Assembly: GCF_000218235.1 (NCBI RefSeq)
Contig: NZ_GL945017.1
Span: 2,652,952 to 2,716,951 of the forward strand
DNA length: 64,000 bases
Direction: 5' to 3'
Origin: Hallella multisaccharivorax DSM 17128
GTDB lineage: Bacteria; Bacteroidota; Bacteroidia; Bacteroidales; Bacteroidaceae
Position numbers and translations under genes: made by a program. Each line of letters opens with the position of its first letter. The first letter of the stretch is position 1. Positions 44,229-53,054 of the stretch are shown here, one piece after another. Under the pieces are notes generated by a model, which was given only the letters and a program-made list of their open reading frames with translations, made no database searches and was not told the origin of the DNA.

Positions 44229-45840
44229 GAGGCAGTCGTCGGCGTTGAGCCTGACGCTGACGCCCCCGCATGGGCGTGTACCACAGGCTTGCCTCGGGTC
44301 CGCTGATGCGACGAAGGGCGATGTGCGACAGCGTCTCGGTCATGCCATAGGTGCTCCACACGGCGTTGGGGAAGTCGCGGAGTTGGCGTTCCATGTCGGC
44401 GTCGATGCTGCCGCCACCGATGATGAGGTGGGTTATTTGGCGCAACATCTGGCGCTCCTCGGCCACTTGCAGCGAGTTGTAGACCTGCAGGGGCACCATG
44501 GCGGCGAAGTGGGGTGCTGGTTGTCCTACGAGCGTGGCCAAGGGATGGCCGTCGGGGGCGACGGTGATGAGCTTGAGGCGGCGTTCCAAACTGCGCACCA
44601 CCATCATCTTGCCGGCGATGTATCCCATCTTCATACAGAGCAGAGCGGTCTGTCCGGGTTGCAGTTGGAGGTAGTCACAGGTCGTTCGGGCCGAGGCCAA
44701 CATGCGACTTTTTTCCACCCGCAACGGCTTGGGGTGCCCCGTGCTGCCGCTTGTGCGCACTGTCACCGTGGGGCTGTCGTCGTGCCATTCCTCCAAAAAC
44801 GAGTCCATGCTGTCCTCCGTCCACAGCCGGTCGCCCTTGATTTTGAGGGGCATGGCGATGTTGTCGGTGAAGAGCAGGCCCGTGCCCAACCCTTGCGGGA
44901 GGCTGATGGCGGGGCCGTAAACCTTGGCACAGAGGTGAGCGATGGCGTTGAGACCAATGTTGCTCTCCAATGCCGAGGTCATCCAACTGCCGATGCCACG
45001 CTCCCGAGCCATGCCAATCCATTCCTCCGAGCCCCGCATGCCGCCGTGGAGCGAGGGCTTGAGGATGATGTATTGGGGGCGAATGGTGTCGAGGATCGAG
45101 GCTTTCATGTCGGTGGTGTTCACGCCGATGAGTTCCTCGTCGAGGGCGATGGGGATGGGCGACTCGCAGCACAGCCGTGCCATGTCGGCCCACTGGTGTT
45201 GCCGGATAGGCTGTTCGATGGAGTGGATGTCGTAGCGGGCGAGAGTCTCAAGGCGTTGCAGGGCCTCCTGGGGCGTGAAACCACCGTTGGCGTCGAGGCG
45301 CAACTCAATCTCTTTAGGGCCAAAACGTTCCCGGATGTGGCGCACGAGCGCTAATTCATGGTCGAAGTCGATGGCGCCAATCTTCAGTTTGACACAGTGG
45401 AACCCCTGCCCCATCTTGTCCTCCAAGCGCCGCAGCATTTCCTCATAATTGCCCATCCACACGAGTCCGTTGATGGGAATGCCTTCCTCGCCACGGGCAA
45501 AGGGGGTGTCGAAAAGCCTGCTGCTGCCCTGTGCTTGCAGCTGTGCGAAGGCCGTCTCGAGGCCAAAGAGCATACTGGGATAGGGCCTCAACGTGTCGTA
45601 AGGGATGTGGCCCAACTGCTCCGTGAGCCGACAGAGCTCCCGCAGAATGCGCTCGTATTCGGGGATGGCGTCGCACGACAGGTCGGGTAAGGGGGCGCAC
45701 TCTCCCACTCCTTTGATGCCAGGCTGCTCACTGTCGGTGAGCGTGAGGAAGTAGGAATGGCGTGTGAAATACACTCCCCGTGATGTTCCAGCGGGTTGCT
45801 TGAAGTGGAGTGTGCGGTCGGTTATCGTTATTTTATACAT
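44221..45840 (-). CDS. menC: MenC-MenE fusion, frameshifted before the MenE C-terminus
   Basis: 539 residues as read. Residues 1 to about 340 are O-succinylbenzoate synthase of the enolase superfamily: catalytic Lys in CVKLKIGAID, metal ligands in RLDANGGF, SIEQPI and ALDEEL, and the second Lys in ILKPSLHGG. From about 355 an AMP-binding domain follows (TVRTSGSTGHPKPLRV is the phosphate loop; STYGMTETLSHIALR the A5 motif). So the two consecutive menaquinone steps are carried by one chain. After WYTPMRG the frame goes wrong and ends in basic nonsense (RQRQAQRRRLPRD). Confidence 0.87.
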   Translation of the reverse strand: MYKITITDRTLHFKQPAGTSRGVYFTRHSYFLTLTDSEQPGIKGVGECAPLPDLSCDAIPEYERILRELCRLTEQLGHIPYDTLRPYPSMLFGLETAFAQLQAQGSSRLFDTPFARGEEGIPINGLVWMGNYEEMLRRLEDKMGQGFHCVKLKIGAIDFDHELALVRHIRERFGPKEIELRLDANGGFTPQEALQRLETLARYDIHSIEQPIRQHQWADMARLCCESPIPIALDEELIGVNTTDMKASILDTIRPQYIILKPSLHGGMRGSEEWIGMARERGIGSWMTSALESNIGLNAIAHLCAKVYGPAISLPQGLGTGLLFTDNIAMPLKIKGDRLWTEDSMDSFLEEWHDDSPTVTVRTSGSTGHPKPLRVEKSRMLASARTTCDYLQLQPGQTALLCMKMGYIAGKMMVVRSLERRLKLITVAPDGHPLATLVGQPAPHFAAMVPLQVYNSLQVAEERQMLRQITHLIIGGGSIDADMERQLRDFPNAVWSTYGMTETLSHIALRRISGPEASLWYTPMRGRQRQAQRRRLPRD

Positions 45841-45933
45841 AGAATCATTATTTTTTGGACATTATAACTTATTTTTTAGACAGAGTAACAGGACGAACAG
45901 AGCTGCCGCCGTGGACTTTTAAAAGGTAAAATA

Positions 45934-45949
45934 AGACTTTTAAAAGTCT
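45934..45949. repeat. 16-bp perfect palindrome upstream of the MenC gene
   Basis: AGACTTTTAAAAGTCT, followed by CTTTT. A similar half, GGACTTTTAAAAGG, lies 20 bases before. It could be a terminator or an operator; nothing else is seen in the 45.85-46.05 kb gap besides AT-rich sequence. Confidence 0.45.
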
Positions 45950-46060
45950 CTTTTATATCCTTTTCATACTTATTTCCCAATTATAATATACTGTTAATCA
46001 TATACTTATGGGGTGTAAGAAAATTAAGCATGAATCATCATTCTTATTTTTCTATATAGT

Positions 46061-46171
46061 TATAAGCCGTAAGATGCACGTGTACTCTTCAATGTATTGT
46101 TGGCCACGGTGTAGGCATAGCAGGCTATGGGCATGAAGTGGAGCACCATATGATCCAACGTTTTAGTTAAT
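46061..46171 (-). pseudogene. C-terminal gene remnant cut by the second IS copy
   Basis: On the minus strand the frame reads from the IS boundary as KTLDHMVLHFMPIACYAYTV then ANNTLKSTRASYGL and a stop. It has coding-like composition but no start, and it abuts the element exactly, so it looks like the tail of a gene truncated by insertion. I do not recognise the protein. Confidence 0.35.
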
Positions 46172-46212
46172 GGGATATTCTATAAATTTACTCATTAATT
46201 ATCAATGTTTTA

Positions 46213-46244
46213 TTTGTATATCTCGACAAAATTTCGCACCTTTG
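46213..46244 (+). promoter_or_regulatory. Transposase promoter in the frameshifted IS copy
   Basis: TTTG at 46213-46216, 20-bp spacer, CACCTTTG at 46237-46244. Same as in the intact copy. Confidence 0.6.
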
Positions 46245-46265
46245 TAAGTAGGAACAGACGAAATC

Positions 46266-47385
46266 ATGCAGAAGGAAACCATATACCGCGAGCCGATGAG
46301 TGAGAGCCTCTTTGAGAAGGAGTTCACCTTAGACGCATTGTCCAAACTCGGAAATCCCCTTGAGCGCCTCTCGAAGCTCGTCGACTTCGAAATGTTCCGC
46401 CCGATACTGGAAGAGGCCCTGCTGACCAAGGAATGCAAGTCCCAGGCCGGCCGCAAGCCCATTGATGTAGTGTTGATGTTCAAAGTCATATTCCTTCAAC
46501 GTTATTTATGGCTTGGGCGACCACCAGATAGAGTTCCAGATAGTCGACCGTACCAGTTTCCGCCAGTTCCTTGGCATCCATACTGTGGCTGAGGTTCCTG
46601 ACGAGAAGACGGTGTGGGCATGCAAGGAGAAGCTCTGCAAGAACGGCACATTCGACAAGCTGTTTGATGAGTTCCGTGCCTTTCTTGACCAGAAGGGACT
46701 TTCCTTCAACGAAGGCAAGATCATCGATGCCACGTTCGTAGAGGCTCCCAAGCAGCGCAACTCCCGCGAGGTGAACAAGACCATCAAGGAAGGCCGGGGC
46801 GATGAGCTCTGGAATCCCGAGGATGGGGACACTGCAAAAGAGAGGAAGCACAAGCGCTACGTCAAGTCCCACAAGGACATAGAAGCCCGCTGGACAAAGA
46901 AGCGCGGTGAGGTTCACTACGGCTACAAGGACCATGTCAAGGCAGACAAGAAGACCAAGCTCATCGAAAAGCACTTCACAACATCCGCCAATGTCCATGA
47001 CTCAAAGGTTGTCGGTCAGCTCTTGGAAGACAAGGACAAAGGACAGGATCTCTATCTGGATGCAGGCTATGTCGGGAAGGACCAGGAAGTCGAGGACCAC
47101 GGCATGAATCCCATCATCTGCGAGAAAGGCATGAGGAACCATCCTCTGACCGAGGAGCAGAAGTCGAACAACCGCGAGAAGTCAAAGGCGAGATGCCGCA
47201 TAGAGCACATCTTCGGCTTCGTAGAGGGAGCGATGAACGGCTCTATCGTGAGAAGCATCGGAATGCTCCGCGCCGCTGCCGCCACAGCTCTAACAGACCT
47301 CGTCTATAACATCTTCAGATATGAGCAGTTCTGCCGTTGCCAGCCTGGCCTTATCAAGGAAGCACTGGCTTCTGTGCAGGGATAA
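46266..47385 (+). pseudogene. IS5-family transposase, broken by a one-base insertion
   Basis: Two overlapping frames (46266-46592 and 46513-47385) together cover the whole 372-residue transposase. Compared with the intact copy, one extra T in GTTATTTATGG (intact: GTTATTATGG) near 46505 shifts the frame after LQRY. The DDE residues all lie in the second frame. One substitution (Glu to Lys at residue 18) also separates the copies. Confidence 0.93.
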
Positions 47386-47667
47386 CTGCGCCCAAACGTG
47401 TCAAATCGTCAAAAACAACAAGTCAATGAGTGGATAAACGACCTCTATCGCTAGCTGAACCTCCCTGTTGAGGAAGGCAATCCCGATTGAAAGATTCGGA
47501 CGGGATAGCTTCCACTCGAATTTATGAATTAATAGAAGTTACCTTAAGTATTAGGTTAGTAGGTTTTATTTTTGGTTTTAATCGCAAAAGGAGGGTGTAT
47601 CATAATTAGAATTTATGGTGCATCCTCTATTTCTTTTAGTTGATTGTAAGAGTTTTGACACACTCTC

Positions 47668-47899
47668 CTATTTGTTCTTTTTAAGACGAAGGTCATAGTC
47701 TGAGGAAGTCTGGTACAGACTTCCGGGGATCCTCATCCACAATACAGAATCGTTCACACCATATTTGAAGCGGTTCGTGCCGATGGGGAATCCTTCGCCA
47801 TCAGATTCAAAGAAGATCGAGTCAGACTTAACGCGGTAAGAGCCATGGTCTTTTTTCTGATTGAAGCAATAGAACACATCAATAGAATAGGCACCATTG
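47668..47899 (-). pseudogene. C-terminal fragment of an unknown protein
   Basis: The frame reads RNSNGAYSIDVFYCFNQKKD to PGSLYQTSSDYDLRLKKNK and stop, about 77 residues with no start of its own. It is fused out of frame to an IS66 transposase scrap upstream. The beta-strand-like pattern suggests the end of a secreted or lipoprotein gene. No family is recognised. Confidence 0.4.
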
Positions 47900-48139
47900 C
47901 TGTTTCTTGTCCAGCTCTGTCAGGTACTCCAGTTCCCGTAGCAGGTGTGCAAGGCATACTTGATGATCGAGGAAGTCGAGGACGAAGTATGCGCTGTGAC
48001 GGTCGGTCACAGCCACCATATTCTTCAGCGAGTCTCCGAACCTGTCCTCAAGGACCTTTGAGGCCCGCCCCGTGGCGCGGAAGCAGAGCGTTACGTATGC
48101 CGTCTGTGCTATCCATGCCCAATGTTGAAAGTCTGCAAG
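47894..48139 (-). pseudogene. Internal fragment of an IS66-family transposase
   Basis: On the minus strand one frame reads LADFQHWAWIAQTAYV, FRATGRASKVLEDRFG and VAVTDRHSAYFVLDFLDHQ then VCLAHLLRELEYLTELDKK. The TDRHSAY and CLAHLLREL stretches match the core of IS66 transposases. Both ends are missing and no start codon is present, so it is a relic. Confidence 0.6.
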
Positions 48140-48239
48140 GAAGTTGTATTGCTATATATGCTATATAGTTACCATTACCCACATGAAATGTTATAGAACT
48201 GTAAAAAATAATATACAATGATAAATTTTCTATCATATA

Positions 48240-48271
48240 TTTGCAGTTATATCAAGTATTATATATATTTG
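48240..48271 (+). promoter_or_regulatory. Promoter of the C10 protease gene
   Basis: TTTG at 48240-48243, 20-bp spacer, TATATTTG at 48264-48271, 28 bases before the start codon. Confidence 0.8.
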
Positions 48272-48299
48272 CATTTGTGTAACTAACATTATATAGAAT

Positions 48300-49694
48300 A
48301 TGAAGAAACTATTATTTTTACTTCCATTAGCCTTATTAGTATTTGCCTGCTCTGATGATAAAGAGTATGTAAATAGCAATCAAACAGTAGATCTATCTCC
48401 TGCAGAATACATTAGCCTTGCATTTGATCAGACTTCAACAGATATAGGAGAAGACAAAGCAGTTGAACTCGTAAATGATTTTTCAAAAGGTATAAGCACG
48501 CAAGCCTTGAGCGTGCCTCCAGGACATATCGTTAATAAGTATTATATAAATAATAATTATTGCTTGACGCGAAGTTATAGTAAAGCGGAAAATAGAATTC
48601 CTATTTATGTTGTTTCACTTAGTAATAATACAAATAGTGGCTTTTCTGTTGTTTCTGGTGATGCCAGAAATCCTTGTGTATTAATGTATTCAGAGCAAGG
48701 TAATATCAATGATACTACAAAAAACGAAGGAGCTAAGTATATGCTTAAAGAAGCAGAACTTTCTTTACAAAGAAGACTTTGCGAGTATAAAAACATAAGC
48801 GACTCATTAAGAGAGAGAACTATCGAAAAAATAAGAAAACAATTAAAAGTTGACAAGGTAGATTTTGAACAGATAAAAAACAGAATAAGAATTATAGGAG
48901 GAACACGAGCTTCCGGAATTGAGAATCCAACAGAGGGAAGACTATGGAAGGAAGTAAAACCTTTAATTTCAACCAAGTGGAATCAGAATTCACCATACAA
49001 TGATTCATTAGAAGCGACAAAGTCGCCTGATAGTGAAAATATTTTTTACTATGGTGGTAGAAATGCCGTTGGATGTACAGGGACTGCTGTTTCTCAAATT
49101 GTGGCTTTGTATCAGACAATACCCTCGGCATATGGGGTTTCATTTAATTGGGAAGAAATCAAAGCTAACCCAAAAATTACGACATATTACTCGTCTGAGG
49201 ATGTTAAAAAGCAAGTGGCAAACCTTTGTAAATTTGTAGCAATAGGAATAGGAACCAAATGGAGTGATGGGGGCGAAGGAGGTGCTAATATGAAGAACTC
49301 ATATAATTTCCTTAACAACAATGGAATTACATTTGACACAGGGGATAAATACGAAGGATTTGATATGAATGCAGTGCGCATCGTAGAATCTTTAGATTTA
49401 GGCTACCCTGTCTTCGTTACAGGACAAGCCGAAGCTGGAACGAGAAGTTCATCCTCTAATTCTGAAGGCCATTGTTGGATATTAGATGGCTGCCAAATGA
49501 GAACAAGACCTGCCATGACCAGAGCCGTTGTTAAAGCTAACGACGTATATGTTCATGCAAATTTTGGATGGGGAGGAGATGAAGATGGCTATTATCTTGT
49601 TGATCGAAACACAACCAATTTGACATTTGAAACATTCTATAACGGAAAGTATAACCAGAATCTTCGATTATTTACACGCGTTAGAAAAAAATAA
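48300..49694 (+). CDS. C10 family cysteine protease (streptopain/SpeB-like) lipoprotein
   Basis: A 464-residue cell-surface or secreted protease. The lipobox FAC gives Cys17. The propeptide (about 18-205) contains the inhibitory pattern of this family (VSLSNNTNSGFSVVSGDARNPCVLMYS). The mature domain begins near KWNQNSPYN, with catalytic Cys259 in AVGCTGTAVSQIV and His391 in EGHCWILDG; VHANFGWGGDEDGYY follows. The gene is strikingly AT-rich compared with its neighbours and sits beside transposase scraps, which points to acquisition. Its relatives are virulence- or host-protein-degrading enzymes in Bacteroides and Prevotella. Confidence 0.92.
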   Translation: MKKLLFLLPLALLVFACSDDKEYVNSNQTVDLSPAEYISLAFDQTSTDIGEDKAVELVNDFSKGISTQALSVPPGHIVNKYYINNNYCLTRSYSKAENRIPIYVVSLSNNTNSGFSVVSGDARNPCVLMYSEQGNINDTTKNEGAKYMLKEAELSLQRRLCEYKNISDSLRERTIEKIRKQLKVDKVDFEQIKNRIRIIGGTRASGIENPTEGRLWKEVKPLISTKWNQNSPYNDSLEATKSPDSENIFYYGGRNAVGCTGTAVSQIVALYQTIPSAYGVSFNWEEIKANPKITTYYSSEDVKKQVANLCKFVAIGIGTKWSDGGEGGANMKNSYNFLNNNGITFDTGDKYEGFDMNAVRIVESLDLGYPVFVTGQAEAGTRSSSSNSEGHCWILDGCQMRTRPAMTRAVVKANDVYVHANFGWGGDEDGYYLVDRNTTNLTFETFYNGKYNQNLRLFTRVRKK

Positions 49695-49723
49695 AATAGT
49701 TACTATTACAGACACATAGTCAT

Positions 49724-49766
49724 ATATGAGCATAGAAATTTGAAATCTATGCTCATATATTTTAAA
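49724..49766 (+). terminator. Terminator after the C10 protease
   Basis: TATGAGCATAGA pairs with TCTATGCTCATA around AATTTGAAA, followed by TATTTT, about 30 bases after the stop. Confidence 0.85.
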
Positions 49767-49898
49767 TTTTTATATATTATTCTCCCCTATTTATTTATGT
49801 ACTTTAGCCTATAAAAGCAGACAAGAAGAAATTAACTCCGATCGTGACAAGGTCGAGCCTAATCTGTGAGTACGCAATTGAAAGACAAAGAACAAGAA

Positions 49899-50042
49899 AT
49901 GAATAAACAAAAAGAACAAGGTAAGAGAAGGATGAAGTCGCAAGCCCGAAAAAAAGACACGAGGGCTTATGAATGCCCGAGTACCCTCATGAAAGAGCAA
50001 CGGGAGGAGTGGTTGCGGAGGATTTACCATAAAATCGGATGA
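49899..50042 (+). CDS. Possible small basic protein (47 residues)
   Basis: The frame reads MNKQKEQGKRRMKSQARKKD to EEWLRRIYHKIG. It is rich in Lys and Arg, with an A/G-rich stretch before the ATG. It lies in the 388-bp gap between the protease terminator and the converging GYF gene. No family is recognised and composition alone could create it, so the call is weak. Confidence 0.22.
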   Translation: MNKQKEQGKRRMKSQARKKDTRAYECPSTLMKEQREEWLRRIYHKIG

Positions 50043-50082
50043 TGGTACATCCTCCTTTCCCCTATTTGTCGGTGCAAGCGTT

Positions 50083-51000
50083 TTACAGTCCTTTGAGGAA
50101 TTTCTCCACTTCATCGATGATCTTTCCGATCCCGCTTGCGGTGGTGCTGTCTGTGTTCTGGTCGATCTCTTTCTTCATTTCCTTGCTCACTTCGCTGCTG
50201 ACTTGGTTGATGACATGCTTGCTGACCTTCGCGCCTATCGCCATGGCGCTGTCGGCAACCTGGTTGGCAGCCTTGTCGATGTCGCTGTAGTTGCTGTCGT
50301 CGCTATTGTCATCAGTCGCTGTCGACCGCATCGATTCACTGACATGCGACTCTATCAGCTTCGATACGGCCTGTGCAACGTCGGTCTCATCGGCCGAGAA
50401 CACCTTGCCGAAGATACCGAAAGAGGTGCGCACCTCTCTGTCGTCGCTCAGCTTCATGGTTGTTGTCGACCAGAATAGATAGTTGTGATAGTCGAGCATG
50501 GTGTCGATGGCTGTGTTGATGATCGGCATGGCGATGGTGCCGAGTATGGTCGAACCGATGGCCTTGAAAGGGTCGCCGCTGCCGTCATCCGACAGTTTGG
50601 CGAGTCCTTGCGTGATGTTTTCCTTGATGATCCGCTTGTGTTCGTCTTTCGGCGGGTTGGTCATGGCCATGACAAGCAATACGACAACAGCGACGATGCC
50701 GGCCACTGTCCAGGCCTTGCGATGGTTCTTTGCCGGTGCCTTTTCGCCGGAAGGAGCGCCGTTGCCCGCTGTCAGTGCATTGTCATAGGGTGGTATAGGC
50801 GGGGCGGATGGCGTAGCTGTCGGGTTCGGTGTGCTGTCGGCATAGAACAGCGGCTTCAGTTCTTCCACCTTCCAGGCTGGTGTCCAGTCCGCCATGCCTT
50901 CCGCCCAGACGAGAGTGTCGGAAGAGATCTGTCGCATACGCAACTCTTCGAGATCGTAAGGTCCTTGCTGCGCGTTGTTGACAATAATAAAGTACTTCAT
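50083..51000 (-). CDS. GYF_2-domain membrane protein
   Basis: A 305-residue protein. The first 50 residues form a GYF_2 (DUF4339-like) domain: MKYFIIVNNAQQGPYDLEEL then DTLVWAEGMADWTPAWKV. A Pro-rich linker (about 55-75) and one membrane helix (TVAGIVAVVVLLVMAM, about 97-112) follow. The remainder is polar and helical with Ser/Asp-rich stretches (STATDDNSDDSNYSD). GYF_2 domains bind proline-rich or membrane partners; the function is not known. Confidence 0.8.
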   Translation of the reverse strand: MKYFIIVNNAQQGPYDLEELRMRQISSDTLVWAEGMADWTPAWKVEELKPLFYADSTPNPTATPSAPPIPPYDNALTAGNGAPSGEKAPAKNHRKAWTVAGIVAVVVLLVMAMTNPPKDEHKRIIKENITQGLAKLSDDGSGDPFKAIGSTILGTIAMPIINTAIDTMLDYHNYLFWSTTTMKLSDDREVRTSFGIFGKVFSADETDVAQAVSKLIESHVSESMRSTATDDNSDDSNYSDIDKAANQVADSAMAIGAKVSKHVINQVSSEVSKEMKKEIDQNTDSTTASGIGKIIDEVEKFLKGL

Positions 51001-51102
51001 TGTTTTCTGCTTGAATGGTATGTGATTCTTCTTTTAATGGCGCAAAGTTAGCAATTCTCATGAATATATGCAGCGTATGGACTGTTATTTATCTCTTAAA
51101 TG

Positions 51103-51134
51103 CTTGCGTAAGAGATAGAAAAGCCTTAAATTTG
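51103..51134 (+). promoter_or_regulatory. Promoter upstream of the rRNA methyltransferase
   Basis: CTTG at 51103-51106 (one base off TTTG), 20-bp spacer, TAAATTTG at 51127-51134. Confidence 0.5.
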
Positions 51135-51168
51135 CATATACGGAGCAGGCACAGGCCTGCCACAAAGC

Positions 51169-52596
51169 ATGTTACCCGTAGATTTCACAGCATACACACG
51201 GCAGTTGATGGGTGCGGAGCTCTATTCCCAATTAGAGCAAGGTCTTGCTGAGGAGGCACCCGTCAGCGTCCGTCTCAACCCTTTTAAGGTCTCTCCACAC
51301 CTTGATGGCGTGGAGGCGGTGCCCTGGTGCTCCATGGGCTACTATCTGAACGGCCGCCCCGCTTTTACGTTCGACCCGTTTCTGCACGCCGGTCTTTACT
51401 ATGTACAGGAGGCGTCGTCGATGTTCGTTTGCGAGGCTGTCCGCCAGTGTCTGCCGATGTTGGGCCTGGAGCAGGAGGGCGCCTCCCACGGACAAGTCCT
51501 TGACCTTTGCGCCGCCCCGGGGGGCAAATCCACGGCACTTCGCTCCGTATTGCCTTACGGGGCATTGCTTTTCAGCAATGAGCCGGTGAAGACACGGGCC
51601 AGCGTCCTCAAGGAGAACATCATCAAATTCGGGCATCCTGACACCATCGTGACCAATAATTTCCCCCGCGATTACCAGCGTGCAGGCCTGTCGTTCGACA
51701 TGATTGTTGCCGACGTGCCTTGTTCAGGCGAGGGCATGTTTCGCAAGGATGCCGGTGCCATTGCTGAATGGAGCCCCGGCAATGTGGAGAAATGCTGGCA
51801 GCTGCAACGCTCGATCATAGAGGATATCTGGCCTTGTCTGCGCGCGGGCGGGGTGCTCATCTATTCCACGTGTACCTTCAACGCCCATGAAGACGAGGAG
51901 AATGTGGCCTGGATTGCCACGACGTTGGGAGCCGACTTCGTTGAGTTGAAGACTCGGCCGGAATGGAATATTACAGGTCCACTCACCGGTTCATCGCCCT
52001 GTTACCGCTTTATCCCCGGCCGCACGCGCGGCGAGGGGTTCTTCATGGCGGTGCTCAGGAAGCGCGGCGACAATCCCCGCCGTGGCCCCGTCGCCCTTTC
52101 CAGCAAGCGGAAAGGCCGTCAGCAGGGCGCGCCTTCACGGAATGAGCATGCGGCGCTTTGGCTGGATGGTGACTTCGTAGAGGCAGAGGACAGGGGCTGC
52201 CTGCGGGCTATACCCGCCTGGTGGCAGCCTTTATACAGTCGTGTGAGGGAGCTGTTGCACGTCGTCCACGCCGGAGTGGGACTGGGAATGATGAAGGGTC
52301 GCGATCTCATCCCTGACGCGTCGCTGGCTCTGAGCACAGCCTTGAAGCGGTCGGCATTCCCTCAGGTGGACCTGACCTATGCCGATGCCGTCCGCTTCCT
52401 GCGTAAGGAGGCGGTGGCCCTGCCCGCTGACACGCCCCGCGGATTTGTGCTCGTCAGCTACCGGCAACAGCCGCTTGGCTTCGAGAAAAACATTGGTAAC
52501 CGCGCCAACAACCTCTATCCACAGGAATGGAAAATCAAAAGCACGCATCTCCCCGACTCAGCATCATCGTTGCCATGTCGCCCCATCACGCGATAG
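51169..52596 (+). CDS. NSUN/RsmF-type rRNA cytosine-C5 methyltransferase
   Basis: A 475-residue SAM-dependent enzyme of the NOL1/NOP2/Sun family. Motif I is VLDLCAAPGGKSTAL; the release Cys is in VADVPCSGEGMFRKD and the nucleophilic Cys is in IYSTCTFNAHEDEENV. The C-terminal ~150 residues form an RNA-binding (PUA-like) extension (GRDLIPDASLALSTALKR). RsmF-type members methylate 16S rRNA. The last 70 bases overlap the next gene in another frame, so the two should be translationally linked. Confidence 0.92.
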   Translation: MLPVDFTAYTRQLMGAELYSQLEQGLAEEAPVSVRLNPFKVSPHLDGVEAVPWCSMGYYLNGRPAFTFDPFLHAGLYYVQEASSMFVCEAVRQCLPMLGLEQEGASHGQVLDLCAAPGGKSTALRSVLPYGALLFSNEPVKTRASVLKENIIKFGHPDTIVTNNFPRDYQRAGLSFDMIVADVPCSGEGMFRKDAGAIAEWSPGNVEKCWQLQRSIIEDIWPCLRAGGVLIYSTCTFNAHEDEENVAWIATTLGADFVELKTRPEWNITGPLTGSSPCYRFIPGRTRGEGFFMAVLRKRGDNPRRGPVALSSKRKGRQQGAPSRNEHAALWLDGDFVEAEDRGCLRAIPAWWQPLYSRVRELLHVVHAGVGLGMMKGRDLIPDASLALSTALKRSAFPQVDLTYADAVRFLRKEAVALPADTPRGFVLVSYRQQPLGFEKNIGNRANNLYPQEWKIKSTHLPDSASSLPCRPITR

Positions 52597-53054
52597 GCTG
52601 CGGTGGCAAGCTGCCCTGGCATCTGCCTGAAGACCTGGCCCGTTTCCGTGAGTTGACATGGGGCCACACCGTCATCATGGGCCGGAAGACCTTTGTGTCA
52701 TTGCCCCATGGTGCGTTGCCTGGGCGCCGAAACATCGTTGTGAGCCGGACTGTCTGCCAGTTGCCGGGGTGCGAGGTCTATGCTTCGCCTGAAGAAGCAT
52801 TGCGGCATTGCGATGCGTCGGAAGAGGTTTTTGTCATTGGAGGAGCCAGTCTTTACCGCTGGGCACTGACCTTGGCCGACAGGCTTTACATCACCCTTGT
52901 ATCCGCCGAGCCCCGTGCGGCCGACACCTTCTTTCCCTCTTTTGAGTCAGATGGCTGGCACGAGACGGAACGGGACCAGCGTCAAGGATTCGCTTTCACA
53001 TTATGGTTAAGAAAAGATGAAAATAGATATCAGCCCCCTCATTCCGTTTTTTAA
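52527..53054 (+). CDS. folA: Dihydrofolate reductase
   Basis: A 175-residue enzyme that reduces dihydrofolate to tetrahydrofolate with NADPH. The fold starts LSIIVAMSPHHAIGCGGKLPWHLPEDL (Trp and the acidic residue that bind substrate are in LPWHLPED), followed by HTVIMGRKTFVSLP, RRNIVVSR and FVIGGASLYRWAL. It begins 70 bases inside the methyltransferase frame. An AGGA lies just before the ATG. It overlaps the next gene by 38 bases. Confidence 0.94.
   Translation: MENQKHASPRLSIIVAMSPHHAIGCGGKLPWHLPEDLARFRELTWGHTVIMGRKTFVSLPHGALPGRRNIVVSRTVCQLPGCEVYASPEEALRHCDASEEVFVIGGASLYRWALTLADRLYITLVSAEPRAADTFFPSFESDGWHETERDQRQGFAFTLWLRKDENRYQPPHSVF

Larger units (their letters stand above)
46172..47543 (+). 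mobile_element. IS5-family insertion sequence, frameshifted copy, inverted relative to the first
   Basis: 1372 bp, one base longer than the copy at 27.9 kb and nearly identical to it, in the opposite orientation. TTAA lies just outside both ends (one extra T on the left), compatible with a 4-bp target duplication of the IS5 family. The transposase is frameshifted, so movement would need the other copy's enzyme. Confidence 0.88.

Noticed and set aside
43900..45354. A 484-residue plus-strand frame opposite MenC-MenE
   Set aside because: Shadow of the real minus-strand gene, which has the enolase-superfamily and AMP-ligase motifs.
27942..47543. Proof of a composite transposon
   Set aside because: The outer ends lack a shared target duplication and the segment contains a menaquinone gene that is probably native. 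An inversion or two independent insertions fits equally well, so I report only the arrangement.
47845..48168. A 107-residue plus-strand frame in the relic region
   Set aside because: The opposite strand reads as an IS66 transposase fragment; this frame is its shadow.
49809..50114. A 101-residue minus-strand frame after the protease
   Set aside because: No family-like sequence, low-complexity Phe/Leu/Ser, and it overlaps the end of the GYF gene.
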